NCBI GenBank assembly: GCA_051155755.1
Contig: DAXETY010000046.1
Coordinates: 1 to 41,752, forward strand
Direction of reading: 5' to 3'
From: DAXETY01 sp051155755
Lineage (GTDB): Bacteria > Desulfobacterota > Desulfobacteria > Desulfobacterales > SG8-13
DNA: 41,752 nt
In this document: one piece after another, positions 15,904-24,388 of the stretch
How positions within the stretch are numbered: position 1 is the stretch's first letter
Layout of the letters: every line of letters begins with the position of its first letter
Translations under genes and position numbers: made by a program
The notes under the pieces: model-generated
Seen by the model: the letters and a program-made list of their open reading frames with translations, nothing else
Database searches by the model: none
What the model was told of the DNA's origin: nothing

Positions 15904-17679
15904 ATGCAGATCGTCCTGCTCTACCCGCCTCCGTGGAAAATTGCCCCGGATGGCAATCCGCCCTACCCGCCGGGCGAAGGTCCTCCCGCCGAAACCAACA
16001 CCGCCGCCGCCAATACCGGCGATTTCATCCAGATTCCCTATGGGCTGCTTTCGCTGGCCGCCCAGTCCCGGCATGCCGGGGAAGAGGTGCGCGTGTTCAA
16101 CCTGGCCAATTTCCCCTGGCCGGTCATCGAAGGCCTGATTGCGCACCTCGACGCCGATCTGTTCGGTCTGTCATGTATGACCGGCAACCGGCGCGGCACC
16201 GCGATGCTGGCCGCATTGATTCGAGCCGTTCACCCCGGTGCCCTCGTCGTTGTCGGCGGGCCGCACGTCACCGCTCTGCCGCTGGAAATGCTGCAACATG
16301 TCCCTGCCATCGACATGGTGGTAATCGGCGAGGGTGAGCAAACCTTTGCGGAGATCATTGCGTGCTGGAAAAAAAACAAGCCGCTCAAAGACATTCCCGG
16401 AACCGCCTGGCGTGACGGTCTTCGATGCCGCCTGGGGCCGCCGCGGGTTCCGATTGAACATCTGGATGCGCTGGTGTCTCCGCTGGATTACTTCGACCTG
16501 GGCACGGTGATGACCTCCCGCGGATGTCCGATGCACTGCACCTTTTGCAGCAGCACCGGCATGTGGGGCCCCCGCCCGCGCTTTCATTCGGTCGAATATG
16601 TGCTGCGCGAGCTGGAAACGGCGGTTTGCCGCCACGGTCGACGGATACTTTCGATCAAAGACGACACCTTCACCGCCCACCGAAGCCGCACCCTGGCGAT
16701 CTGTGAAGGCATCCGGCAACACGGCCTGGAATTCATCTGGAGCTGCGACACCCGGGTCGACTGCCTGGACGACGACCTGCTGGCCGCCATGCGAAGGGCC
16801 GGTTGCGTGCGCATCAGCCTCGGGGTCGAGTCCGGTTCACCCAACGTGCTGAAAAACATCCGGAAACGCATCTCTCCCGAAACGGTGCTGGCATCCACCC
16901 GGGCCGCTCAAAAAGTCGGGCTGCAGGTCCGCTACTACATGATGGCCGGCAATCGGGGGGAAACCCTGCAAACGTTCCAAAAAAGCCTGGATTTGATCGC
17001 AGCCGCCCGCCCGAACCAGTTTGTCTTTTCCCAGCTGCACCTGTATCCGGGCACCGAGGAATTCGAAATTTTTCGCCGACAGGGGCTGGTTTCTCCGGAG
17101 ATTTTCTTCCAGCGTGACTTTTTGTGCCTCTCCTGTTTTGCCGGCGCGGCCGGCGACGAACGCGCCATTCGGGATCAATTGCAACGGATGGAAGGGGTCC
17201 AGAACTACCGGGATTACTCCGTGGAAGAGCGCCGGTCGATTCTCGCCCGGATGTCCGGCCTGCATCTGTGTCACATGGACCTGGCCCGGGCCTGGCTGCG
17301 CGAGGGAAATCCCGAGGCGGCCGAATTCCACCTGCAACGCGCCCTTTGCCGGGGATATTTCTTACCGGGACTTGTGTATAATCTACTCGCCTGCATTTGC
17401 GCATGTCGCAGCAATACTGAGGGTGTCGAGTCGAATCTGGAGCGGGCCGCGGCCTGCTATCCCCATCGGGTGGTGCTCGAAAATCAAAGGCGGCTGGACA
17501 ACTGGCTGGTGAGCGGCGGCAGACACAGCGGCATGACTCTGGCGCTCGATCCGGGCGACGGCTGGGAAAGCGCCTGCATCTGCCGGCAGCCCGAATTTCC
17601 CGATCTGCTCGACCTGGAAGTCGGGGGTTTTTTGAACATGGCGAAAGGATATCAAACAGCGGAGATGGAGACCGTATAG
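15904..17679 (+). CDS. B12-binding-domain radical SAM protein with C-terminal helical repeats
   Basis: 591 residues. The N-terminal domain (about 1-170) is a cobalamin-binding-like fold ending VIGEGEQTFAEII. The radical SAM core (about 195-430) has the iron-sulfur motif SRGCPMHCTFC with Cys208, Cys212 and Cys215 in CxxxCxxC spacing. Later motifs include SLGVESGSPNVL and YYMMAGNRGET. The C-terminal part (about 450-510) looks like TPR-type repeats (ARAWLREGNPEAAEFHLQRAL). Such enzymes do radical methylations, ring changes or thioether chemistry; the substrate cannot be told from sequence, and the N-terminal domain lacks the classic DxHxxG. The start has GGGAGG 5 bases upstream. Divergent from the pilus operon with no close downstream partner on its strand. 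Confidence 0.85.
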   Translation: MQIVLLYPPPWKIAPDGNPPYPPGEGPPAETNTAAANTGDFIQIPYGLLSLAAQSRHAGEEVRVFNLANFPWPVIEGLIAHLDADLFGLSCMTGNRRGTAMLAALIRAVHPGALVVVGGPHVTALPLEMLQHVPAIDMVVIGEGEQTFAEIIACWKKNKPLKDIPGTAWRDGLRCRLGPPRVPIEHLDALVSPLDYFDLGTVMTSRGCPMHCTFCSSTGMWGPRPRFHSVEYVLRELETAVCRHGRRILSIKDDTFTAHRSRTLAICEGIRQHGLEFIWSCDTRVDCLDDDLLAAMRRAGCVRISLGVESGSPNVLKNIRKRISPETVLASTRAAQKVGLQVRYYMMAGNRGETLQTFQKSLDLIAAARPNQFVFSQLHLYPGTEEFEIFRRQGLVSPEIFFQRDFLCLSCFAGAAGDERAIRDQLQRMEGVQNYRDYSVEERRSILARMSGLHLCHMDLARAWLREGNPEAAEFHLQRALCRGYFLPGLVYNLLACICACRSNTEGVESNLERAAACYPHRVVLENQRRLDNWLVSGGRHSGMTLALDPGDGWESACICRQPEFPDLLDLEVGGFLNMAKGYQTAEMETV

Positions 17680-17766
17680 AAGCACATCCATCCGAAGGCC
17701 CGTTCGGGTTTTATCAGGGCGCTCCGAAACCGCGGCGGTTCACTTCTCACCGGAACCGTCTTGCTC

Positions 17767-18051
17767 TCACTGCCCAAGTTCGGTTTCCAGGAATTCGTAA
17801 AACCTGGCCCTGGGCTGGTCTATGATCGCCACCCGATTTTCGTAAGCCTCGATCAGCTCCCGCCGGCTGAATTTAAGCCGATGAATTTTCAAAACGATGG
17901 CCTCCCGTTCGTCAAGCCGGCACTGCCGATATTGGCTTTCGATCCAACGCGTGTACTTCTTCAGCAGCATCATTCGGTCGACCAGGCTCATGTGCGTGAG
18001 CCTTTCTACCACGGTTTCTTCGGCGTGTGTCGAGCTGCACTGCGCTTTCAT
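17767..18051 (-). CDS. Unknown small helical protein (94 aa)
   Basis: A charged, all-helical 94-residue protein (MKAQCSSTHAEETVVERL at the start, FYEFLETELGQ at the end), with no membrane segment. GGGAGG lies 6 bases before the ATG at 18051, which fixes the start; the frame extends upstream without a ribosome site. It converges on the radical SAM gene and is divergent from the cyclase-family lipoprotein gene. No family recognised. Arg/Glu-rich helices suggest a regulatory or adaptor protein, but that is only an impression. Confidence 0.55.
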   Translation of the reverse strand: MKAQCSSTHAEETVVERLTHMSLVDRMMLLKKYTRWIESQYRQCRLDEREAIVLKIHRLKFSRRELIEAYENRVAIIDQPRARFYEFLETELGQ

Positions 18052-18417
18052 GATCGCCTCCCGCTGCTTTTCTGTGGGACCCTCACTGCAAATCCGCCCT
18101 GGGAAACTTCCAGGCACTGATACCGATTTGCCGGATCACAGAGGGTTCGCCGTTACAATGCTGCAGAAATACCCTTCAAGGATCGTACCAAATTTCTATC
18201 GATTAAAATAAAAAATATAAAATTCAGTTGCTTAAACAAACACACCGGCTTGCCGTCGCAGAGAAGGTGGGGCAAATCGCTCAACTAGATTGGGGGATAT
18301 CACGCGGTTTTTCAATCAGAGATCTTTCATGTTCTACTTGAAAAAAGATCGCCATATATGCTTATACCGACGGCAATAGACAAACCTGTCCGATGGGGTC
18401 ATGAAAGGAGGTATGCG
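18052..18417. other. Divergent intergenic region with promoter of the cyclase-family gene
   Basis: The centre (about 18195-18235) is AT-rich. On the plus strand a sigma-70-like promoter, TTGAAA (18338-18343), 18 bases, TTATAC (18362-18367), would serve the gene at 18418 with a leader of about 45 bases. Nothing gene-like was seen; the promoter of the minus-strand gene is unclear. Confidence 0.45.
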
Positions 18418-19341
18418 ATGAAACGCCGGTTATTACCGTTCGTGATGCTTTTTTTCATGGTCGGCTGCGCCCACCAATCTACCGATCTCTGGCCGATCTA
18501 CGACGACGTTTTAAAAAATTGCAAGTACGTGGACCTGACCCACGCGTTTTCACCCACCATTGCGGTCTGGCCCGGATTCGGAAACGCCCGCTTCCTGCCC
18601 GCCAGGGCCGGAGCGGACATTCCTGGCTATATCGAGACCGGCCAGATCTTCACCTACGACAAACACGGGTTCATCGCCACTGCCTATGAACTGCCCACCG
18701 ACCAATACGGCACGCAACTTGACCCGCCATCACACTGGGACGAATACGGCGCCACCATCAGCGACCTGCCGGCGACCTATGCCATCCGCCCCCTGGTGGT
18801 AATCGACATTCACGAAAAAGTGGCCGCCGACCCCGGATACCACTGTTCGGTGGCCGATGTTCAGGATTGGGAACGCAAACACGGACGCATCCCGGAAGGG
18901 TCGGTGGTAATGGTCCGTTCAGACTGGTACAAGCGCTGGAACGAAGTGGCGCGGTTCAACCAGAAGCCGTTTCCGGGTGTGGGACTGGAGGCCCTGAAAT
19001 TCTTGCACAATCAGCGTGGGATCCTGTTTCACGGTCATGAGCCCTTGGACACCGACACCACGCCGACTCTGGAGGGTGAATACTGGCTGCTTCACAACCA
19101 CTTCTGCCAGGCCGAAGGGGTCATGAACCTGGACAAGGTGCCGGAATCCGGTGCGTTGATCGCCATCGGATTTGCCAAACCGGAAGGCGGCACCGGCGGC
19201 TATGCCCGCTATATCGCCATATGCCCTTCAGACTGGACATATGGAACTACGGTGATCGAAACACCGGGGGCACCGCTGCCGAAACAGCCCCATCCCCTGC
19301 GCAGGGATGAATACGGCGTGCTGCGGCCGAAACAGCCGTAG
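18418..19341 (+). CDS. Lipoprotein of the cyclase / kynurenine formamidase-like family
   Basis: 307 residues. The N-terminus MKRRLLPFVMLFFMVGC is a lipoprotein signal with Cys17, so the protein should be anchored on the periplasmic side of a membrane. The rest matches the cyclase family (PF04199): VDLTHAFSPTIAVWPGF, then YGTQLDPPSHW, then GHEPLDTDTT. In the typical metal site HxGTHxDxPxH both first His positions are Gln here (QYGTQLDPPSH), while Asp and the last His remain, so metal binding or reaction may differ from kynurenine formamidase. AAAGGAGGT lies 6 bases before the ATG and fixes the start; an earlier in-frame ATG at 18358 would hide the signal peptide. Substrate unknown. Confidence 0.8.
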   Translation: MKRRLLPFVMLFFMVGCAHQSTDLWPIYDDVLKNCKYVDLTHAFSPTIAVWPGFGNARFLPARAGADIPGYIETGQIFTYDKHGFIATAYELPTDQYGTQLDPPSHWDEYGATISDLPATYAIRPLVVIDIHEKVAADPGYHCSVADVQDWERKHGRIPEGSVVMVRSDWYKRWNEVARFNQKPFPGVGLEALKFLHNQRGILFHGHEPLDTDTTPTLEGEYWLLHNHFCQAEGVMNLDKVPESGALIAIGFAKPEGGTGGYARYIAICPSDWTYGTTVIETPGAPLPKQPHPLRRDEYGVLRPKQP

Positions 19342-19412
19342 GCTGGATTCACTCAAACCGTGATGATGACCCCATCGGCGGTTTGGCATGGACTCGTAGG
19401 ACGGCCGGAAGG

Positions 19413-20969
19413 TCAATTGCTGCGGGAGAATTTCATTGTATCGGAGACCGAAGCGCCTTCGTGGACTTCGGTGGACTGCCCGCCGGATTTCGGCAGGATT
19501 GCATCCGAGACCGAACCGCACTGATCCGCCGACGATCGTCCGGAGGGATTGGCAAAGGCATCGTTGAGCGTACGGATGAAATCATCGGCCTGTTCCAGAA
19601 CTTCGGCCAGGATTTTGCGACTGCGTGTACGCCATCCGGCGGGTTTGCGCAGAAATACACTGCGCCACCAGCGGGTGTTGCGGGCAAAGGCCCGCTGGTA
19701 GTTCTGCAACCGGTTGGCATCATCGATATCGGCGATCATTTTGCGCCCGACGCGTTCGGCGGCCGCCTGTCGAATGCGAAAATGAAGATACACGGCCGCC
19801 CCGATCAACAGCACCCAAAACGTGTTATGCAGCAGCGGACTGTCGGAAATCCGCGGCCAAAGGGGCAGTTTCAGTTTCCACCCTTCCCAGAAACCGCCCC
19901 ACAGCGTCAACGCCAAGAAAGCGACGATGATACCGCCGAACAGGGCGGCATCGGTCCACAGCACCGCCTTGCGCCAGCGTTCCAGGAAAGTTTCAAGCCG
20001 TGGAACGATCTCCTCGTTAATTTCCTGGACGGTTTTTTTCAACATCCCCACGATGCGGTAAGCACGCTCCACACCGACCTGCTCGATGCGCTGGTGAATC
20101 GCCCGCATATCGGTTTGCAGGCGATGCTCCAGGCGGATGCGGACCTGGTCGTTGACGATGGGCACCGCCAGTTCAGGATTGTAAACCGCGTAACAGCAGC
20201 CGGTCGTCAGCCCGCTGCCGGCCAGTGCCCGCTTCCAGGCTGCAAACACTTCGTCGAGATTGTCTTCATTGGCGGTTTGATCGATCTGGTTGAGAATAAA
20301 CAGAAACTTGTTGGCGTCCCGACGGCTGACGGTGGTCGAAACGAGGTGTTTCAGGGTGTCGTGCATCGAACCCGATTCCGGATGGCGGGCATCGAAAAAC
20401 ACCAGCACCAGGTCCGACAGGTCGATGATGTGATCGGTAATTCGCAGCGTTAAATTCCGTTGTTCGTCGGCATCGAACCCGGGCGAGTCGATCAGGATGC
20501 GGCCGCGCAGCGTGTCGCTCGGACAGGTTTTCAGCTGCAGGTATTTATCGATATGGGCACTCTGTCCGCTTTCGACCTCGTCGATGGCACGCCCCACCTT
20601 GTACAATGGAAAGCGCGGATCGGCATCCAGCGCCAAACCCGGCAGACTGCGTACCTGGTTGTCATTGGTGTAGCAAATCACGGTGAATTTATCGTCCACC
20701 GCCTGGTTGCCGGTGGCCTGCAGGTGGTACTGTAGATAGTTGTTGATAAAAGCCGATTTGCCGGATGAATAGGTTCCCAGGATCGAAATCAGCGGCCACC
20801 AGGGAATGCGGCTGGTATGGGAGTCATCCGGATCGAAAAATCCCAGGCGGCTGGTGATCCGATCCAGACGGCGGTAGCTTTTGACAACCTCGGCCAGCAG
20901 GGGATTTTCGTTGCGCAGGTGATCTTCCAGGCTGTGAGAAGGCAGGCGGTCGGCAGCATTGGCGGCCAT
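19413..20969 (-). CDS. Dynamin-like / EHD-type membrane GTPase
   Basis: 518 residues. A GTPase domain (about 55-300) has the P-loop GTYSSGKS at 65-72, DSPG at 161-164 as G3 and NQID at 227-230 as G4. The P-loop with SSGKS and the long insertion before DSPG resemble the dynamin/EHD family rather than Ras-like GTPases. A helical region (about 300-350) follows, then two hydrophobic segments (about 350-375 and 395-415), so the protein should be attached to the inner membrane. Members of this group remodel or tether membranes. AAGGAGT lies 8 bases before the ATG at 20969. A good sigma-70 promoter lies about 85 bases upstream. No partner GTPase next to it. Confidence 0.82.
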   Translation of the reverse strand: MAANAADRLPSHSLEDHLRNENPLLAEVVKSYRRLDRITSRLGFFDPDDSHTSRIPWWPLISILGTYSSGKSAFINNYLQYHLQATGNQAVDDKFTVICYTNDNQVRSLPGLALDADPRFPLYKVGRAIDEVESGQSAHIDKYLQLKTCPSDTLRGRILIDSPGFDADEQRNLTLRITDHIIDLSDLVLVFFDARHPESGSMHDTLKHLVSTTVSRRDANKFLFILNQIDQTANEDNLDEVFAAWKRALAGSGLTTGCCYAVYNPELAVPIVNDQVRIRLEHRLQTDMRAIHQRIEQVGVERAYRIVGMLKKTVQEINEEIVPRLETFLERWRKAVLWTDAALFGGIIVAFLALTLWGGFWEGWKLKLPLWPRISDSPLLHNTFWVLLIGAAVYLHFRIRQAAAERVGRKMIADIDDANRLQNYQRAFARNTRWWRSVFLRKPAGWRTRSRKILAEVLEQADDFIRTLNDAFANPSGRSSADQCGSVSDAILPKSGGQSTEVHEGASVSDTMKFSRSN

Positions 20970-21051
20970 GAGTACGACTCCTTTTGTCGTCCGAACCGCC
21001 GCCGGCATTCAATCAAACCGGCGACGGTCCGGTTGAATTATGGGTTCGAGA

Positions 21052-21080
21052 ATGATATCAGGTAACTATCATTCATTCAA
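21052..21080 (-). promoter_or_regulatory. Sigma-70 promoter of the dynamin-like GTPase
   Basis: Minus strand TTGAAT (21080-21075), 17 bases, TATCAT (21057-21052). The leader of about 75 bases contains an imperfect inverted repeat (AATCAAACCGG at 21010-21020 against CCGGTTGAATT at 21029-21039) that could fold as a hairpin or act as an operator. Confidence 0.55.
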
Positions 21081-21205
21081 TCCATAACCGCAATCATCGG
21101 GCAATTTCAACCCGGCGTCAACCGCCCAAGGTTTTCAGCGTCCATGCACCGGCAATTTACGCTCCGGTGTGATGTCCGCTAAAAAGCAAGGCCGCCCGGC
21201 CCTTT

Positions 21206-21320
21206 ATTCTTGCCAAACCCGGGTGCGACTGCAAGTTCAACAACGCCGCACAACCGTGCTTCTGTCTTTCCGGCCTGCGGCCGAAAATACAAGCCACCCG
21301 CTTTGCGGGTGGTTGTTGAC
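21206..21320 (+). repeat. Interspersed multi-hairpin repeat, copy A
   Basis: It begins ATTCTTGCCAAACCCGGGTG and runs through TGCAAGTTCAACA and GTGCTTCTG to a perfect 8-bp stem, CCACCCGC-TTT-GCGGGTGG (21294-21312), then TTGTTGAC. The same order of blocks occurs in reverse at 34311-34447 and in shorter form at 25379-25440 and 40734-40754. It lies between divergent genes (434 bases without a gene), leaving AT-rich DNA at 21321-21403. Confidence 0.75.
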
Positions 21321-21339
21321 GCAAAGGATTTAAATCGAT

Positions 21340-21371
21340 TTTAGCTTTGAAAATTTGAAACGCTTAATTTA
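21340..21371 (-). repeat. GAGCGTTTCAA-type box, copy 1
   Basis: On the minus strand AAGCGTTTCAAATTTTCAAA, nearly identical to a box at 40695-40716 and related to one at 41734-41744. It lies 20 bases after repeat copy A. The other long copy lies just before repeat copy D, so the box may be part of, or co-travel with, the repeat. Confidence 0.55.
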
Positions 21372-21403
21372 GCTTGAGAAACCACATCGCCGTGAGATCG
21401 TTT

Positions 21404-22027
21404 ATGCAAGAGTCCTTTCTGATGGCCTGCCACGACTGCGACCTGCTGCAGCGCCTGCATCCGATGGCCGAAGGCGCCACGGCCCGATGCCGGCGCTGTG
21501 GTGCGGTATTGTACCACCAGCGCAGCGGCAGCCGGGAACATACCCTGGCCCTGGCCCTGGCCGGGTTGATTCTGTTCGGCGTGTCCTGCTCGTTTCCCCT
21601 GCTGGTGTTCGAAGTCCAGGGCCAGATGCTCAATGCTTCGCTGATCACGGCCTCGAAGGAACTCTTCCAGGGAAACATGCAGCTTCTCGGGTCCGTTGTG
21701 TTTTTCGCCGTTTTATTGTTGCCGCTGCTGGTGCTCAGCGGCATTGTCTACGTACTGATGCCGTTACATTTCGGCCGCACCCCGCCGGCCTGTCCACTGG
21801 TCATTCGAAGCATTTTGAATCTTCGCTCCTGGTGCATGCTGGAAGTGTTCATGCTCGGCGTGCTGGTTTCAATCGTAAAATTGTCCGGCATGGGCCGCAT
21901 CATTCCGGGTGTGGCCATGTATGCTTACGTTGCCCTGATTTTTGTGATGGTGGCCACCATATCAGCGCTCAACGAGCACCGGATCTGGGAAAAATGGGAC
22001 CAATACCGCAACAAACACCACCGCTAA
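21404..22027 (+). CDS. LetA/PqiA-like membrane protein, first half-size protein
   Basis: 207 residues with one PqiA domain: a zinc-ribbon-like N-terminus (CHDC near 9-12 and CRRC near 31-34), then four membrane segments (about 47-70, 92-122, 137-160, 165-190). The E. coli LetA and PqiA proteins hold two such domains in one chain of about 420 residues; here they are two genes. LetA-type proteins pair with an MCE tunnel protein to move lipids between the inner and outer membranes. The start is taken at 21404, with GAGA 7 bases upstream; 21422 is an alternative. First gene of a three-gene overlapping operon. Confidence 0.82.
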   Translation: MQESFLMACHDCDLLQRLHPMAEGATARCRRCGAVLYHQRSGSREHTLALALAGLILFGVSCSFPLLVFEVQGQMLNASLITASKELFQGNMQLLGSVVFFAVLLLPLLVLSGIVYVLMPLHFGRTPPACPLVIRSILNLRSWCMLEVFMLGVLVSIVKLSGMGRIIPGVAMYAYVALIFVMVATISALNEHRIWEKWDQYRNKHHR

Positions 22028-22650
22028 CAGCCGCGGCAGCAAACCTGATTGCATGCCGCAGCTGCCATGCATTGAGCCGCAAAAGACCGCAGGCAGGCGA
22101 AACTGCCATGTACTGCCCCCGCTGCGGGGCGCGGCTTTACAGCCGCATTCCCGACAGCGTGGCCCGCACCTGGGCGCTGGTGCTGACCGCCGCGGTGCTC
22201 TACCTGCCGGCCAACCTGCTGCCGATTACCCATACGCGCTCTTTCGGTAATGTCCGGTCGGACACGATATTGAGCGGTGTCATGTATTTCATCGCGCACG
22301 GGGACTGGCCCATCGCTTTGGTGATTTTCGTGGCCAGTGTCTGCGTGCCTCTGCTGAAGCTTTTTGCCCTGGCCTTCCTGCTGGTGTCCGTGCAGCGACG
22401 GTCGGTCCGGCGACGGGAGGACCGCACCCGGTTGTATCGAATTACCGAAGCAGTGGGCCGCTGGTCCATGCTGGACGTGTTCGTGGTCGCCATCCTGGTG
22501 GCCCTGGTCAATCTCGGCGAACTGGCCAAAATCAGCGCCGGCAGCGGGGCGGTCTATTTCGCCGCCGTGGTGGTGATCACCATGTTTGCGGCCCTGACGT
22601 TCGATCCCCGGTTGATCTGGGATCGGGAGAATCACAATGACAAACGATAA
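21994..22650 (+). CDS. LetA/PqiA-like membrane protein, second half-size protein
   Basis: 218 residues. After a leader of about 20 residues comes a second zinc-ribbon pair (CRSC and CPRC) and a second PqiA domain with four membrane segments, including LPANLLPITHTRSFG, a sequence typical of the family. It starts inside the end of the first gene (overlap 34 bases); the only ATG in frame before the CRSC motif is at 21994, with a weak GGGAAAA upstream. The overlap on both sides implies coupled translation and a fixed ratio of the two halves and the MCE protein. Together with the first gene it equals one LetA/PqiA chain. Confidence 0.8.
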   Translation: MGPIPQQTPPLTAAAANLIACRSCHALSRKRPQAGETAMYCPRCGARLYSRIPDSVARTWALVLTAAVLYLPANLLPITHTRSFGNVRSDTILSGVMYFIAHGDWPIALVIFVASVCVPLLKLFALAFLLVSVQRRSVRRREDRTRLYRITEAVGRWSMLDVFVVAILVALVNLGELAKISAGSGAVYFAAVVVITMFAALTFDPRLIWDRENHNDKR

Positions 22651-24313
22651 GTCCTTGCTCGAATCGCAGGAAATCCCCGAAGCTGTCGTCGAAGGCCGGC
22701 GCCGGCGGATATCCATCATCTGGGTCGTGCCGTTGGTGGCCGTTCTGATCGGCGCCTGGCTGGTTTACAAGACCATCTCCGAAAAAGGTCCGCAAATCAC
22801 GATCCGATTCGAATCGGCGTCGGGATTGGAAGCCGGCGAGACCAAAATCAAGCATAAGGACGTCGATCTCGGGCTGGTGGAAAAAATCGAACTGGCCGAG
22901 GATCTGAGCCACGTGATCGTCACCGCCAACCTGGTCAAGCAGGCCGAAGCGTTTTTGTCGGAAAACACCCGCTTCTGGGTGGTGCGCGCCCGGGTGGACG
23001 TCAGCGGCGTATCCGGCCTGGGGACCCTGTTCTCCGGAGTTTACATCGCCATGGAACCGGGCAAGTCCGGTGCAAAGTCCCGGCAATTTATCGGCCTGGA
23101 ACAACCCCCGCCCGTTTCCACGGAATCCCCGGGAAGTTATTTTGTCCTGGAATCCGAGCGCAAGGGATCCATCGAAATCGGCTCGCCGGTTTATTACCGC
23201 CAGATGAAAGCCGGCCAGGTCACCGATTTTCAGCTGTCCGAAGACGGCCGAAACTTTAACATACGGGTTTTCGTCCATGCACCCTTCGATCGATTCGTTT
23301 ACCGCAACACGCGCTTCTGGGAGAGCAGCGGCCTGGAAATGTCGCTGGATCCCAAGGGCGTCAGCCTCAATACCGAATCGCTGGTAACACTGCTGATCGG
23401 CGGTATCGTCTTCGATGTCACCCGCAATCAGGCGCCGGACATCTCCGCGCCGGCCGAAACCCTGTTTTTTTTGTATCCCAACCGTCGGACAGCCGAAGAA
23501 ACCCTGTACACCGTAAAACGTCGCCTGCTTCTGATCTTTGACGAGTCGGTCGCCGGCCTGCAGCCGGGCGCAGCGGTGGAAATCCGCGGCATTCCCGTCG
23601 GACAGGTGCTGGATGTGAAACTGGAATTTGATCTGGAACAGATGAATATCCGGATTCCGGTGCTCATCGAGATTTATCCGGAACAAATCGATCCCGCTTA
23701 CGCCGAGCTTGTCTCCGCTGCCGAGCAGCGGCAGCGTCTCGATCAACTGGTGGCCAAAGGCTTGCGAGCACAGCTCAAAACCAGCAGCCTGCTGACCGGA
23801 AAGCAGGTGGTCAGCTTGGATATGTTTCCGAACGCCGCCCCGGCCAAAGTCCGCTGGGACGGCCCTGAACCATACCCGGTAGTCCCCACCGTCGCAACGC
23901 CCATCGAGGAAATCGGCACCAAAATCGCCGGTATCGTGGCCAAAGTCGAAAAATTGCCCATCGAACAAATCGGCCGTGACCTGCAGGCCGTCATTCATAA
24001 CACCCGGCAACTGACTGCCGCACCGGAGTTGAAAGAAGCGATCGTGAATTTGAACGTCACGTTGCAGGAAACCAGTGCGCTCATGGCCGAGCTGCGGGCG
24101 GTGGTATCCCCTCAGATGTCCGCAACGCTGGATCAGGCTCGCATTTCGCTGGCGGCCGCCGAAACCGCCCTGCATCCGGACGCAGCGCTGCAGGCCAACC
24201 TCAATGAAGCCCTGCTGCAGCTGTCGATGGCGGCCCGGGCCCTGCGGGCGCTGGTCGATACGCTGGAACGCAATCCGGAATCCCTTGTTCGCGGCAGGCC
24301 GACCATGCGTTGA
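22637..24313 (+). CDS. pqiB: LetB/PqiB-like MCE-domain lipid transport protein
   Basis: 558 residues, close to E. coli PqiB (546). An N-terminal membrane segment (about 27-50, IIWVVPLVAVLIGAWLVY) is followed by three MCE (MlaD-type) domains at about 54-145, 155-265 and 285-345. The C-terminal third (about 430-545) is long and helical, as in PqiB, where it forms a needle-like tube across the periplasm. The role is lipid movement between membranes with the LetA-like proteins. Start supported by GGGAG 7 bases upstream; it overlaps the previous gene by 14 bases. No PqiC-type lipoprotein follows: the next gene is a broken pcm, so an outer-membrane partner is missing or lies elsewhere. Confidence 0.88.
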   Translation: MTNDKSLLESQEIPEAVVEGRRRRISIIWVVPLVAVLIGAWLVYKTISEKGPQITIRFESASGLEAGETKIKHKDVDLGLVEKIELAEDLSHVIVTANLVKQAEAFLSENTRFWVVRARVDVSGVSGLGTLFSGVYIAMEPGKSGAKSRQFIGLEQPPPVSTESPGSYFVLESERKGSIEIGSPVYYRQMKAGQVTDFQLSEDGRNFNIRVFVHAPFDRFVYRNTRFWESSGLEMSLDPKGVSLNTESLVTLLIGGIVFDVTRNQAPDISAPAETLFFLYPNRRTAEETLYTVKRRLLLIFDESVAGLQPGAAVEIRGIPVGQVLDVKLEFDLEQMNIRIPVLIEIYPEQIDPAYAELVSAAEQRQRLDQLVAKGLRAQLKTSSLLTGKQVVSLDMFPNAAPAKVRWDGPEPYPVVPTVATPIEEIGTKIAGIVAKVEKLPIEQIGRDLQAVIHNTRQLTAAPELKEAIVNLNVTLQETSALMAELRAVVSPQMSATLDQARISLAAAETALHPDAALQANLNEALLQLSMAARALRALVDTLERNPESLVRGRPTMR

Positions 24314-24388
24314 GTGATGAAATTGAGGGATTCATTTTTCAAAATGATAGAATCGGCATCTATCCGTTGATTGAATAGGGAGATGGTC

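Noticed and set aside
17690..17740. Terminator after the radical SAM gene
   Set aside because: The only hairpin (CCCG-TT-CGGG with TTTT) has a 4-bp stem, too weak to call.
19383..20453. Plus-strand open frame opposite the GTPase gene
   Set aside because: The minus strand has all GTPase motifs; the plus frame has none.
22577..24175. Long minus-strand open frame opposite the MCE gene
   Set aside because: The plus strand encodes a clear three-MCE-domain protein with a ribosome site; the opposite frame has Gln/Gly/Phe-rich sequence with no recognisable fold.
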